NCBI GenBank assembly: GCA_026400595.1
Contig: JAPLOT010000231.1
Span: 1 to 20,577 of the forward strand
DNA length: 20,577 nucleotides
Direction of reading: 5' to 3'
Source of the DNA: Alphaproteobacteria bacterium
GTDB lineage: Bacteria; Pseudomonadota; Alphaproteobacteria; Rhizobiales; Aestuariivirgaceae
Part shown: positions 6,961 through 15,486 of the stretch, piece by piece
Layout: each line of letters begins with the position of its first letter
Position numbering within the stretch: position 1 is the first letter of the stretch
The notes under the pieces: model-generated
The model's database searches: none
Told to the model about the DNA's origin: nothing
What the model saw: only the letters and a program-made list of their open reading frames with translations
Program-made: the position numbers and the translations under genes

Positions 6961-8454
6961 ATGACCTTACGCAAGTCCATGGCAGCGCTGCTGCTGGCCA
7001 GCGCATTCGCGCTCGTGGCGGCCGAAGCCCATGCCGAGAAGGTGTTCAAGCGTGCCAACGATCTGAGCTATGGCGGCAAGGAAAGCCTCGATCCGATTTC
7101 GCCGAACCGGTTCTACGAAGTCAATGACATGGTCTATTCGCGTTTGGTGCGCCAGGACGACAAGGGAGAGCCGTCGCCGGAACTGGCGGTGTCATGGACG
7201 CCGAATGAAACGGCGACCGAATGGGTCTTGAAGCTGCAGGATGGCGTCAAGTTCCATGATGGCAGCGCCTTCGATGCGGCAGACGTGAAGTACACGCTGG
7301 AGCGGATCAAGGACCCGGCACTTGAGTCGCCCCTCGCTTCGGTCCTCGACTTCATCGACCGGGTCGACGTGGTCGATCCTGCCACCGCGAAGATCGTGTT
7401 GTCCAAGCCGCATTCCGGCCTGCCGCTGCTTCTGATGGACTATCGCGTGCGCATGATCCCGGAGGGCGCCGGCGCCGAGATCGCCAAGACGGGGATCGGT
7501 ACCGGGCCATTCAAGGTCGAGAGCTATGATCCGGAAGGCCAGACCGTGCTGGTTGCCAATGAAACCTATTGGGAAGGCAAGCCAAAGCTGGACAAGGTCA
7601 CATTTACCGCAATACCCGACAGCGAAGCCCGCAACCAGGCGATGCTTGGCGGCCAGCTCAATTACAATACGCTGACCCTCGACCAGGTTCCTCAATACAA
7701 GGACAATCCGAAGTTTGTCGTCCAGGACTTCCCGGCGGGCGGATGGTTCGGCCTGGTGTTCCGGGCCGATACGGCACCGTTTACCGATCCCAGGATCCGC
7801 AAGGCCATGCGCATTCCGGTGGACCGCGCGGAGATGGTGAAGCTGATGGTGGGCGAGGGCAACGGCGTCGTGGGGTGTGACCAGCCTGTCAAGGCGAATG
7901 ATCCCTTCCGCGCGGAACTGGATTGCCCGCCGGACCCGGAGGGCGCGAAGAAGCTGCTGGCCGAAGCCGGATACCCCGATGGCATCGATATCGAAGTGCA
8001 TACCGCCGATCTCGAGCCCGGCATGGTGCAGTTCGCCGAAGTCTATCAGCAGCAGGTGGCGAAGGCCGGCATCCGCGTGAAGCTGACGCTCGCGCCGTCC
8101 GACGGATATTGGGACGATGTCTGGATGAAGGTTCCGGTGGCGATGACGTCGTGGAGCGCCCGGCCGGCGGACCAGATTCTCAACGAGGCCTATCGCACCG
8201 GCAGTTCCTGGAACGAAAGCTATTATTCAAATCCCGCCTACGATCAGATTCTCGACAAGGCGCGGGCGTCGCTCGACATCAACGAGGCACGCAAGCTCTA
8301 CCAGGAAGCGCAGCGCGTTCTCTTCGAGGAAGGAGCTACCTTCATTCCCTACCAGCAGAATGGACTGCGTGTCCTCACCGCGGACGTCAGCGGGATCAAG
8401 CCGCTGGACGAGGACTTCATTCGCTGGCACCTCGTCGACATGGCGGGCGAATGA
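6961..8454 (+). CDS. ABC transporter substrate-binding protein, peptide/nickel type
   Basis: Periplasmic solute-binding protein of 497 residues in the SBP_bac_5 (DppA/OppA/NikA) family, the usual length for it. It starts with a Sec signal peptide (MTLRKSMAALLLASAFALVAA, cleavage expected after AEAHA). Family hallmarks include the early segment LSYGGKESLDPISPNRFYEVNDMVYSRLV (positions about 7060-7147), WVLKLQDGVKFHDGSAFDAADV, and FIDRVDVVDPATAKIVL, and the closing part has ILDKARASLDINEARKLYQEAQ. Ligand cannot be read from sequence: di-/oligopeptides, nickel complexes, or other small amides are all known for the family. The ATG at 6961 is preferred because it begins the signal peptide and has GGGAG/AGGAAG just upstream; a GTG 11 codons earlier would add a charged leader. 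It is first gene of a four-gene importer operon; the first permease begins 23 bases after its stop. Confidence 0.93.
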   Translation: MTLRKSMAALLLASAFALVAAEAHAEKVFKRANDLSYGGKESLDPISPNRFYEVNDMVYSRLVRQDDKGEPSPELAVSWTPNETATEWVLKLQDGVKFHDGSAFDAADVKYTLERIKDPALESPLASVLDFIDRVDVVDPATAKIVLSKPHSGLPLLLMDYRVRMIPEGAGAEIAKTGIGTGPFKVESYDPEGQTVLVANETYWEGKPKLDKVTFTAIPDSEARNQAMLGGQLNYNTLTLDQVPQYKDNPKFVVQDFPAGGWFGLVFRADTAPFTDPRIRKAMRIPVDRAEMVKLMVGEGNGVVGCDQPVKANDPFRAELDCPPDPEGAKKLLAEAGYPDGIDIEVHTADLEPGMVQFAEVYQQQVAKAGIRVKLTLAPSDGYWDDVWMKVPVAMTSWSARPADQILNEAYRTGSSWNESYYSNPAYDQILDKARASLDINEARKLYQEAQRVLFEEGATFIPYQQNGLRVLTADVSGIKPLDEDFIRWHLVDMAGE

Positions 8455-8477
8455 TCGCCTGACGGGAGAGTACGGCG

Positions 8478-9428
8478 ATGTTCAGACTGATCGTCGGACG
8501 GGCAGCAAGTTCCGTCGTGACGCTCGTGCTGATTTCGCTGGTCGTCTTCATCGGCCTCGAGCTGATGCCGGGCGATGCCTGCACTGCCTATCTCGGCCGG
8601 GACGGCAAGGGTGCCGTTCTGGACTCCTGCCGCGAGCGCATGGGCCTGAACCGGCCGGCCAGCGAGCGATTCCTCGAGTGGGGTGGCAAGACCCTCAGCG
8701 GCGACCTTGGCACGTCCATGCAACGCGACAGACCGATCACCGAGATCGTCGGCTGGCGCCTGCGCAATACGCTTGTGCTCTCCGCGGTGGCTGCGCTCGC
8801 CGGCATCCCGCTGGCAATCCTTCTCGGCGTGATGGCGGGATTGCGGCGCGATGGGCCGCTCGATCTCTTCATCTCCTCGACCGCCATCGTCGCCATGACC
8901 ATTCCGGAGTTCATTTCCGCAACGCTGCTGATCCTGATCTTTGCGGTGTCGCTGGGCTGGACTGCCGGCGTCGTCACCATCGGCTACAAGGCTCCGATTC
9001 TCGATCTCGTTGCCGTGTCGGTGCTGCCGGCGGCCACCCTCACTCTGATTCTGGCAGCGCATATCATGCGCATGGTGCGGTCATCGGTCATCGACGTGCT
9101 CGAGAGCGACTATGTGCTGATGGCCAGGCTGAAAGGCGTCCCGTGGCGGCAAATCGTCTGGCGCCATGTCTTGCCGAATTCGCTTCTGCCCGCCATCAGC
9201 GTGATCGGTCTCACCATTGCATGGCTGCTGGGAGGCGTGGTCATCGTGGAAAGCGTATTCAACTATCCCGGATTGGGACGCCTTGCGGTGGATGCGGTGG
9301 GTGACCGCGACCTGCCGCTGGTCCAGGCCATCGCGCTGCTCTTCGGCATCATCTATGTCATCACCAATCTGGCTGCCGACCTGATTGCGCTGCTTCTCAA
9401 TCCCCGGCTGCGGACCTACCGGACATGA
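8478..9428 (+). CDS. ABC transporter permease, DppB/OppB type
   Basis: Inner-membrane permease subunit of 316 residues. Its architecture fits the DppB class: an N-terminal helix (VVTLVLISLVVFIGLELMPG), a periplasmic loop, then a BPD_transp_1 core of five or so helices from about residue 95. The cytoplasmic coupling EAA loop reads SDYVLMARLKGVPWRQIVW followed by HVLPNSLLP. The periplasmic loop after helix 1 contains MGLNRPASERFLEW, as in the family. A GGGAGAG ribosome-binding site lies about 8 bases before the ATG. Its stop overlaps the next start by 4 bases (ATGA), so the two permeases are translationally coupled and expected to form a heterodimer. Confidence 0.93.
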   Translation: MFRLIVGRAASSVVTLVLISLVVFIGLELMPGDACTAYLGRDGKGAVLDSCRERMGLNRPASERFLEWGGKTLSGDLGTSMQRDRPITEIVGWRLRNTLVLSAVAALAGIPLAILLGVMAGLRRDGPLDLFISSTAIVAMTIPEFISATLLILIFAVSLGWTAGVVTIGYKAPILDLVAVSVLPAATLTLILAAHIMRMVRSSVIDVLESDYVLMARLKGVPWRQIVWRHVLPNSLLPAISVIGLTIAWLLGGVVIVESVFNYPGLGRLAVDAVGDRDLPLVQAIALLFGIIYVITNLAADLIALLLNPRLRTYRT

Positions 9429-10279
9429 CTTCGGTGCTTGCCACGCTCGGTGCCATCCTGCGGCGCCCGTCGGGAGCTGCCGGCCTGGCGATCGTGGTGC
9501 TCCATGTCCTCATCGCGATCTCTGCGCCACTGATCGTACCGCACGATCCGGCGCTGCAGGATTCCGCCACCATCCTGCAGCCGCCATCGACCGTGCACCT
9601 CTTCGGGACCGACAGGCTGGGCCGCGATGTCTTCAGCCGCACGCTGCTCGGCGGCCGCGAGGCCATGCTCATCACCACCCTTTCGACGGCCTTCGCCATG
9701 GCCTGGGGCGGCGTGCTTGGCGTCCTGGTCGCACTGGTCGGAGGAAAACTCGATGCGCTGGTGATGCGCGTCGTCGATGCGCTGGTGTCGGTGCCCTGGA
9801 TTCTGCTGGTCATGCTCTTCGTCACCGCACTCGGCACCGGCACAGCCGCGCTCGTGCCGGTTCTTGGTTTCTCCTACGGCCTGTCGGTGGTCTATCTCGC
9901 ACGCAGCGCCGCACTCGATTTTGTGACCCGCGATTTCGTGCTGGCTGCACAGGCGCGCGGCGAAAGCCAGTGGACCATCGCCAGCAGGGAACTGCTGCCG
10001 AATGTTCGTGACAGTCTTGCGGTGCAGGGCGCCATGCAGTGGTCCTGGATCTTCCTTGCGGTGAGTTCGCTGTCCTTCCTCGGCATGGGGGTGGCGCCGC
10101 CTGCGCCGGACTGGGGCCAGATGATCTCGGATTCACGCGGCATCATGCGTACCGCCCCGTGGACGGTGATCTGGCCCATGTTCTTCCTCAGCAGCCTGAT
10201 CATCGGCATCAACTTGGCGATCGATGCCTGGGCCAAGGTTCTGGGTATCGACCGCGTGCAGCGGACGCCAGGCCCATGA
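9425..10279 (+). CDS. ABC transporter permease, DppC/OppC type
   Basis: Second membrane subunit of the importer, 284 residues. An N-terminal helix (GLAIVVLHVLIAISAPLIVP) is followed by the family's HDPALQDSATILQPPSTVHLFGTDRLGRDVFSR periplasmic stretch (starting near 9540) with the characteristic FGTDxLGRDxxSR motif. The BPD_transp_1 domain follows, with coupling loop TRDFVLAAQARGESQWTIA and ELLPN. It starts at the ATG overlapping the stop of the first permease and ends at a TGA overlapping the ATG of the ATPase, again as ATGA. The chain of overlaps indicates balanced expression of the complex. Confidence 0.93.
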   Translation: MTSVLATLGAILRRPSGAAGLAIVVLHVLIAISAPLIVPHDPALQDSATILQPPSTVHLFGTDRLGRDVFSRTLLGGREAMLITTLSTAFAMAWGGVLGVLVALVGGKLDALVMRVVDALVSVPWILLVMLFVTALGTGTAALVPVLGFSYGLSVVYLARSAALDFVTRDFVLAAQARGESQWTIASRELLPNVRDSLAVQGAMQWSWIFLAVSSLSFLGMGVAPPAPDWGQMISDSRGIMRTAPWTVIWPMFFLSSLIIGINLAIDAWAKVLGIDRVQRTPGP

Positions 10280-12252
10280 GCCTCATCGACGTGTCGGGCC
10301 TTACCATCGGCATCCGGGGGCCGGATGACAACATCCTTCCGGTGGTCGATGCGGTGGACATATCCGTGGGCGAGGGCGAGTCGCTCGGCATTGCGGGAGA
10401 GTCGGGGTCGGGCAAGAGCACGCTCCTGCTCGCCATGATGGGGCTGGTGAAGACGGGCCTGCATCATCTGAAGGGTCAATCCCGTTTCGATGGTTTGCCG
10501 ATGCTTGGCCGCAACGACGAGGACCTCAACGGGATTCGCGGCGGACGGCTTGCGCTCATTCCGCAGAATGCGGGGACGGCACTGACGCCCTCCATGCGCA
10601 TCGGCCGGCAGATCGAAGAGTCGCTTCGTCTCCACGGCAATCTCACAGCCGAGGTAAGGAACCGGCGCATCGTCGACTTGCTGGCCCGGGTGCAGCTGCC
10701 CGACCCCGTGGAGCTGGCGCAGCGCTATCCGCACCAGTTGTCAGGCGGCCAGCTGCAGCGCGTGGCCATCGCCATGGCGCTGGCGGGAGAACCCAAGGCA
10801 TTGCTGCTGGACGAGCCGACAACGGGCCTCGACGTGACGACACAGCTCGGAATCCTGGATCTTCTGGCGGACCTGCGGCGCTCCGAAGGCGTGGCCCTGA
10901 TCTGCGTCAGCCATGATCTTGGAGTCATCGCCCACCTCTGTCATCGGCTTGCCGTGATGTATGCCGGCAGCATCGTCGAGTCGGGCGCAACCGCGGAAAT
11001 CCTCGCCGCGCCGCGCCACCCCTATGCCCGCGCCCTGATCGCATCAATCCCGCGCATCGCGAATGGGCTGTTGCCGCAGTCGATCCCGGGCCGTCCTGCC
11101 GCTGCGGCCGACCGCGCCGGAGGCTGTAACTTCGCGCCGCGCTGCGTCGCCGCGCGCGAGGCCTGCCGTGCCAGTGCCCCGGCCCTGCAACCGGTCGCCG
11201 AGGGCCACCAGGTCGCCTGCTTCTTCCCGACTGCAGGCCCGCTGTCGCTGGATGGCACGAATGCCGCCGGGCCAGAGGCCACGGGCACGCCGGTCCTTCG
11301 CCTGGTCGACGTCTCGGTGAGCTATCAGCGGCCCGGCTTCTTCGGCCGCTTCTCCGGGCCACCCAGGCAGACCGTCAGCAAAGTGAGCCTTTCGGTCGCG
11401 CGTGGCGAGGTTCTTGGGCTTGTCGGCGAATCGGGCAGCGGCAAGTCGACAGTGCTGCGCGCCATCGCCGGGCTCTGGCCCATCTCCGGCGGAGAGATCG
11501 TGAAGCCCGGCAGCACCGGGCCAGGCCATTCGCCGGAAAGCCGCCGCGCCGTCCAGCTGATCTTCCAGAATCCCGACGCCTCGCTCAATCCGCGTCACAC
11601 CATCGAAGAGATCATCGCCCAGCCGCTGCGGCTCTACTTCGACATGAAGCCGGTCGAGATCCGGGACACCGCACTTCGGCTTCTGGCGGACGTCAATCTC
11701 GACCCGCGGTATCTCGCGCGCTATCCCGGCCAGCTCTCGGGCGGCGAGCGCCAGCGGGTTGCCATCGCCCGTGCCTTCGCCGCCAAACCCGAGGTGCTGC
11801 TCTGCGACGAGATTACCTCGGCGCTCGACGTGTCTGTGCAGGCCTCTGTCCTGCGGCTGATCCGCGACCTCGGGATTGCGCGCGGCGTCGCCACGCTGCT
11901 CGTCTCGCACGACCTCGCGGCAGTGCGGGCCCTGAGCCACCGGATCGCCGTGCTCTATCGCGGTGAACTCGTGGAGGTCGGTCCGGCGGCAGACGTCTGC
12001 GCGGCGCCGATGCATCCCTATACCAAGGCATTGCTGGCCGCCGTGCTGGAGCCCGAAGCGGGCGGACTTCACCGAATCCGCCTCGCGCCCGACCGTGGCG
12101 ACATCCAGAATCCGGCCTGTGCCTTCGCGCCGCGTTGTCCAGACTGCCGGGAGATCTGCGTCGTGACAAGGCCGGAGTGGCAGGGCGCAGAACATCAGGC
12201 CCGCTGCCATCTTGCCGATGGTCAGCGGCCGAGGTCGAGGCTCAGCGTGTGA
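10276..12252 (+). CDS. Fused dual-ATPase subunit of the peptide-type ABC importer
   Basis: Cytoplasmic energy-coupling subunit of 658 residues that carries both nucleotide-binding domains (OppD-like then OppF-like) in one chain, as in YejF/GsiA. Domain 1 has Walker A GESGSGKST (41-49), signature LSGGQLQR (155-162) and Walker B ALLLDEP (175-181, catalytic Glu180). After it comes the oligopeptide/dipeptide C-terminal region with the cysteine motif CNFAPRC...C...C. Domain 2 has Walker A GESGSGKST (384-392, Lys390), LSGGERQR (from 487), Walker B VLLCDEITSALD (Asp511) and a second APRCPDCREIC cysteine tail. All catalytic elements appear intact. The ATG at 10276 overlaps the permease stop. Its last 31 bases overlap the end of the convergent DUF1513 gene. 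Confidence 0.93.
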   Translation: MSLIDVSGLTIGIRGPDDNILPVVDAVDISVGEGESLGIAGESGSGKSTLLLAMMGLVKTGLHHLKGQSRFDGLPMLGRNDEDLNGIRGGRLALIPQNAGTALTPSMRIGRQIEESLRLHGNLTAEVRNRRIVDLLARVQLPDPVELAQRYPHQLSGGQLQRVAIAMALAGEPKALLLDEPTTGLDVTTQLGILDLLADLRRSEGVALICVSHDLGVIAHLCHRLAVMYAGSIVESGATAEILAAPRHPYARALIASIPRIANGLLPQSIPGRPAAAADRAGGCNFAPRCVAAREACRASAPALQPVAEGHQVACFFPTAGPLSLDGTNAAGPEATGTPVLRLVDVSVSYQRPGFFGRFSGPPRQTVSKVSLSVARGEVLGLVGESGSGKSTVLRAIAGLWPISGGEIVKPGSTGPGHSPESRRAVQLIFQNPDASLNPRHTIEEIIAQPLRLYFDMKPVEIRDTALRLLADVNLDPRYLARYPGQLSGGERQRVAIARAFAAKPEVLLCDEITSALDVSVQASVLRLIRDLGIARGVATLLVSHDLAAVRALSHRIAVLYRGELVEVGPAADVCAAPMHPYTKALLAAVLEPEAGGLHRIRLAPDRGDIQNPACAFAPRCPDCREICVVTRPEWQGAEHQARCHLADGQRPRSRLSV

Positions 12253-13325
12253 TTGTCCCAGATCCAGCCCAGCCCGCCCGCCGCTGTCATTGACCCGTCG
12301 ACCATGGCCGTCTTCAGCCCGGCATTGCCGGAACTGAGCAGGAAGGACTCCGGGCCGCTGGCGGAAACGCCGCAGACGTCGGGCAGCATCAGGCTCGCGG
12401 CCAGCGCGCCACGCCGCAGATTCCAGATCAGCGCCGAGCCGCCGCGCGGACTTGTGGCCGTGAGCCAGGTTCCGCTGTCGTCGAAGCTGACCGAACCCAC
12501 ATAGTTGTCGAGCCGTGCGAGCGCGTCGTCCGGAACTTCGAGGAGCGAGATCTGGCCGCTCGATGACAGGGTTCCAAGCAGGGGCGGAAGGTCCTCGCTG
12601 TCGCCCTCGTGCTGACAGCCGAAGGCCAGCAGGCCGTCGCCCCGCAATGCCAGATGCCGGATGCTGAGGCGGCGGAGCTTGCGATCAAGTTCGAAGACGG
12701 AACTCAACCGGCCCGCCGCAAGGTCGATCACTGCGAGGTTGGGACTCATGTCAGCGGGGTTCAGGGTCTCGCGGCCGGTATCGGGGTGGGTCCGCAGGCC
12801 CCCATTGGCAACGGCGAGGCTGCGTCCATCGGGCATCAGGACCAGGTCGTGCGGACCGATCCCGCCGGACGCGATCTCCCCGATTCTGCGATATTCGTCA
12901 GCCGCGGCATAGATGCAGATGACGCCGTCGCCGCTCGCCATGTTGTTCTCGGTGGCGTAGAGAAACCGCCCGTCCCCCGAAAAGACGCCATGGCCATAGA
13001 AGTGCCGGCCTTCGGTCGCGTGAATGGTGTGACGGGGGATTCCGGTGCCGCTGTCGATCACCGTGAACCAGTTTCCCGGGCGGCGGGCGAAGACCGCGAC
13101 TTCGCTGTGCCGCGCATTCAAAGCCACGTCATGCCCGCGCGCGGGCAGAGCCGTTGCGAAGACCTCGCGCCCATGCGAATCGAAGCAGGCGACCGAGGCG
13201 GTCTGCGCAGCATCCATGCGGCAGGCGACGAAGAGGCGTTGGCGCAGGGCCTCGCCGCGCGCCGTCGCGCTGCCCGCAAGCCCAGCGAGCATGAGCGTCA
13301 GGATCTGGCGGCGATCAATCGCCAT
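12222..13325 (-). CDS. DUF1513 protein with Tat-type signal
   Basis: Protein of 367 residues of the DUF1513 family, which is regularly found beside imelysin and di-heme oxidoreductase genes; its biochemical role is not established. The N terminus DRRQILTLMLAGLAGSATA has a twin arginine followed by a hydrophobic stretch, pointing to Tat export. The body looks like a beta-propeller, with repeated strand-loop motifs such as HDVALNARHSEVAVFARRPG, HGVFSGDGRFLYATEN, GPHDLVLMPDGRSLAVANGG and YVGSVSFDDSGTWLTATSPRG. Two are GxHDxxL/A-like His-Asp blade signatures. The ATG at 13325 overlaps the upstream imelysin stop by 11 bases, so it is the last gene of the iron-linked operon. Its end overlaps the ABC ATPase gene by 31 bases, tail to tail, with no room for a separate terminator. 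Confidence 0.88.
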   Translation of the reverse strand: MAIDRRQILTLMLAGLAGSATARGEALRQRLFVACRMDAAQTASVACFDSHGREVFATALPARGHDVALNARHSEVAVFARRPGNWFTVIDSGTGIPRHTIHATEGRHFYGHGVFSGDGRFLYATENNMASGDGVICIYAAADEYRRIGEIASGGIGPHDLVLMPDGRSLAVANGGLRTHPDTGRETLNPADMSPNLAVIDLAAGRLSSVFELDRKLRRLSIRHLALRGDGLLAFGCQHEGDSEDLPPLLGTLSSSGQISLLEVPDDALARLDNYVGSVSFDDSGTWLTATSPRGGSALIWNLRRGALAASLMLPDVCGVSASGPESFLLSSGNAGLKTAMVDGSMTAAGGLGWIWDNHTLSLDLGR

Positions 13326-14292
13326 CGAGACTGTTGAAGCCGATGGTGACGCCGAGGGCTGCCGGAATCCCGATCACCGCACGGTCCTCAGCGGCATCGA
13401 CGGCATCGCGCAGCAGGATCGCCTCGAAACGCCTGTCTCCGGCGGCCATCGCACCCAGGTCGCCGGAGAGGCCTGCGGCAATGCGCTGGGCCTGGAGTGT
13501 GGTGGATACCAGGGCCGCGTCTTCAGGCAGGCTTGAAGCCAGAACGGAAGTGACGCGGGCCAGGCCTTCCAGATTATGTGAGATGTTGCGCAGGCTTCGG
13601 GCGCTCCGCCAGGCTTCGGCCGCCTTGGGTTTTACTTCGGCCGGAGTCTTGCCGATCACGGCCTCGATCTTGTCATCCTTGATGACGGCGAAACTGGTGA
13701 CCAGATCGGTGGCGAGAGCCGTGCGCGACTCCGCGCTGGCCATGGGCGCAGGTGTGGTCCAGGCAGCCTGCATCTGGCTGGCAAGTTCGGCGGCGTTGGT
13801 TGCGATGGCGGGTCCGAGCTTGCAGCGGTCCGCCGCAAGCTCGTCGTCGAAGATCAGACGTTCAAGCGCCGGCAGTCCCTGCACCGCCGCGCTGGCGGCG
13901 GAAACCTGTGCGGGCGTTGCGGCAGCCGACCCGGCACGCAATGCGGCAAGTCCACGGCTCACGGCATTCTTGCGCTCCGGCCAGAAGTGGAAGCGTTCGT
14001 GCCGGAAGTCCCTTGACGAGGGTCCGGATCTGAAGATTTCGACCTCCGCCCAGCGGTCGGCGGTATCGTTGAAGGACACGATGAGTCCTTCGCGCAAAGC
14101 CTCGGAGGGTGCCGCACAGAAGGACTGCCAGCCTGCCGCATGCCGTCGGGCTGCGCTTGCGAGGTTGCTGAAGCCCGGCGCGACAACCTCCGCGACGATG
14201 CGGTCGTAGAGGCGATCGGGACTGTCTGCTGCTTGCGCCGGCACAAGGGCCAGCGTCAGCATGGAGAGTCCAGCGAGCATCGGCTTCAGCAT
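13315..14292 (-). CDS. Imelysin-family periplasmic protein, His-less motif
   Basis: Imelysin (peptidase M75) domain protein of 325 residues with signal peptide MLKPMLAGLSMLTLALVPAQA. Imelysins are helical-bundle periplasmic proteins tied to iron uptake; proteolysis is doubtful for the family. The region corresponding to the GxHxxE motif reads GLPALE (139-144), so the His is replaced by Pro141 while Glu144 is kept. It is the second, shorter imelysin class that commonly accompanies a canonical copy. Other family segments are FNDTADRWAEVEIFRSGPSSRDFRHERFHFWPERKN (starting near 14070) and the closing ALGVTIGFNSLDGD. The ATG at 14292 follows the di-heme gene's stop by 9 bases, and its stop overlaps the DUF1513 start by 11 bases. 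It is probably a paralogue-type partner of the upstream imelysin, perhaps binding metal or heme differently; that is inference. Confidence 0.88.
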   Translation of the reverse strand: MLKPMLAGLSMLTLALVPAQAADSPDRLYDRIVAEVVAPGFSNLASAARRHAAGWQSFCAAPSEALREGLIVSFNDTADRWAEVEIFRSGPSSRDFRHERFHFWPERKNAVSRGLAALRAGSAAATPAQVSAASAAVQGLPALERLIFDDELAADRCKLGPAIATNAAELASQMQAAWTTPAPMASAESRTALATDLVTSFAVIKDDKIEAVIGKTPAEVKPKAAEAWRSARSLRNISHNLEGLARVTSVLASSLPEDAALVSTTLQAQRIAAGLSGDLGAMAAGDRRFEAILLRDAVDAAEDRAVIGIPAALGVTIGFNSLDGD

Positions 14293-14301
14293 GGTTCCGT
14301 C

Positions 14302-15486
14302 CTAGAGTTGCGCGAGGAAGTCTAGGAGCAACTGCCTTTCTCGTCCATCGAGCTGACGGAAGCGGTCGCGGGCGGGCGCGGCCTCTCCGCCATGAGTCCG
14401 TATGGCCTCCTCGATGGTTGCGGCCTTGCCGCCGTGAAGGTAGCGGCGCGTTTCCTGGCGCGGATCAAGATCGATCAGCGGGGCCGTGCGCCACTCCCCT
14501 GGAAGGGCGCTGCCGTCGCGCAGTTCACTGCTGGTGGCATCACCCATGTCATGCAGCAGCAAGTCGCTGAAGATCGTAACAGGCATCCCGTCGCGATCAG
14601 GCAATTGCGGTACGTGGCAACCGCCGCAACCGCTGTCGCGGAAGAGTTCGAAGCCGCGCGCGGCCATGTCTGGCTGGCGCGGTTCGAGGGTTGCGACATA
14701 GGCCGTGATCAGCCGCACCATGTCGACGGAGATCTCCTCGTCCTCCGTGATGGTGCTGCGCCCCGTGGCATGCGCGAGGCAGTCCGCCTGTTCCGGCGTG
14801 CAGTCGCCATGGGGACGGGGTACAAGGGGTGACGACAGGCCGAGGTCGAGCGCAGCCGCAGTGGCGGTCTGCAGCATCAGGCTCGCGCCTGTTGCCTTGC
14901 TGCCGAAGCGGCCCGGGACGAGCCTTCCGCCCGCATCGGCGATCATGTTGGCGCGGCCGGAGAGTCCGTCGCCGTCCCGGTCCGACGGATCGGCAAGAGC
15001 AAGAATGGCTGTCTCATCGATCCTGTCGATCGCGCCACGTCCGCGCAGGCTTGGGGCGATCCGCGTCTCGAGCACGACTGCATCTTCAGGCACCTGCAGC
15101 CGGGTCTCGACAACCAGACCCTCACCCTGAAGACGGACTGCGATCCTGGCCTCGGCGGCGAGCCCCGGCAGTGCCTCAGTCTGAAGCTGGGCGCCCAGCA
15201 GCGGATGTGGGCGCCCATCGGGATCACCGCTCCGCACGACCAGTCCGCGCGCCTTGAGCCGGCCGTTGTCCGTTTCGAAACGGGCCGGGCCGCCGCCGGC
15301 ATGGCAGGCATTGCAAGAGCGCGCATTGAACAGCGGGCCAAGCCCGTCTGACGCATCGGTGGATGCCGGGGCGGCCACCCAGTTGCGGGCAAACAGGGCC
15401 TTGCCCATGGCCGTGTCAAGCGGATCGGCTGCGGCCGTTGCCGTCAACGCCAGAACGGCCGCAAGACCTGCGGGGATGCGCTTCAC
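14302..15486 (-). CDS. Di-heme c-type oxidoreductase (thiol oxidoreductase-like)
   Basis: Exported di-heme cytochrome of 394 residues in the DUF1111/'thiol oxidoreductase' group related to MauG-type enzymes. Its signal peptide is MKRIPAGLAAVLALTATAAA. It has two CxxCH heme-attachment sites: CNACH at 58-62 (in FNARSCNACHAGGGPARF) and CGGCH at 287-291 (in FRDSGCGGCHVPQLPDRDG). Between them come LEPRQPDMAARGFELFR and the acidic, calcium-loop-like DPSDRDGDGLSGRANMI. Translation begins at a GTG forming a 4-base GTGA overlap with the preceding imelysin stop, so coupling is strong. In the imelysin loci it likely acts in periplasmic iron redox chemistry; the exact reaction is unknown. It requires the cytochrome c maturation system, which is not in the window. 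Confidence 0.9.
   Translation of the reverse strand: MKRIPAGLAAVLALTATAAADPLDTAMGKALFARNWVAAPASTDASDGLGPLFNARSCNACHAGGGPARFETDNGRLKARGLVVRSGDPDGRPHPLLGAQLQTEALPGLAAEARIAVRLQGEGLVVETRLQVPEDAVVLETRIAPSLRGRGAIDRIDETAILALADPSDRDGDGLSGRANMIADAGGRLVPGRFGSKATGASLMLQTATAAALDLGLSSPLVPRPHGDCTPEQADCLAHATGRSTITEDEEISVDMVRLITAYVATLEPRQPDMAARGFELFRDSGCGGCHVPQLPDRDGMPVTIFSDLLLHDMGDATSSELRDGSALPGEWRTAPLIDLDPRQETRRYLHGGKAATIEEAIRTHGGEAAPARDRFRQLDGRERQLLLDFLAQL

Noticed and set aside
10039..10275. Longer N terminus for the ABC ATPase gene
   Set aside because: It would overlap most of the end of the second permease out of frame. The ATG at 10276 gives the normal N terminus and an ATGA junction.
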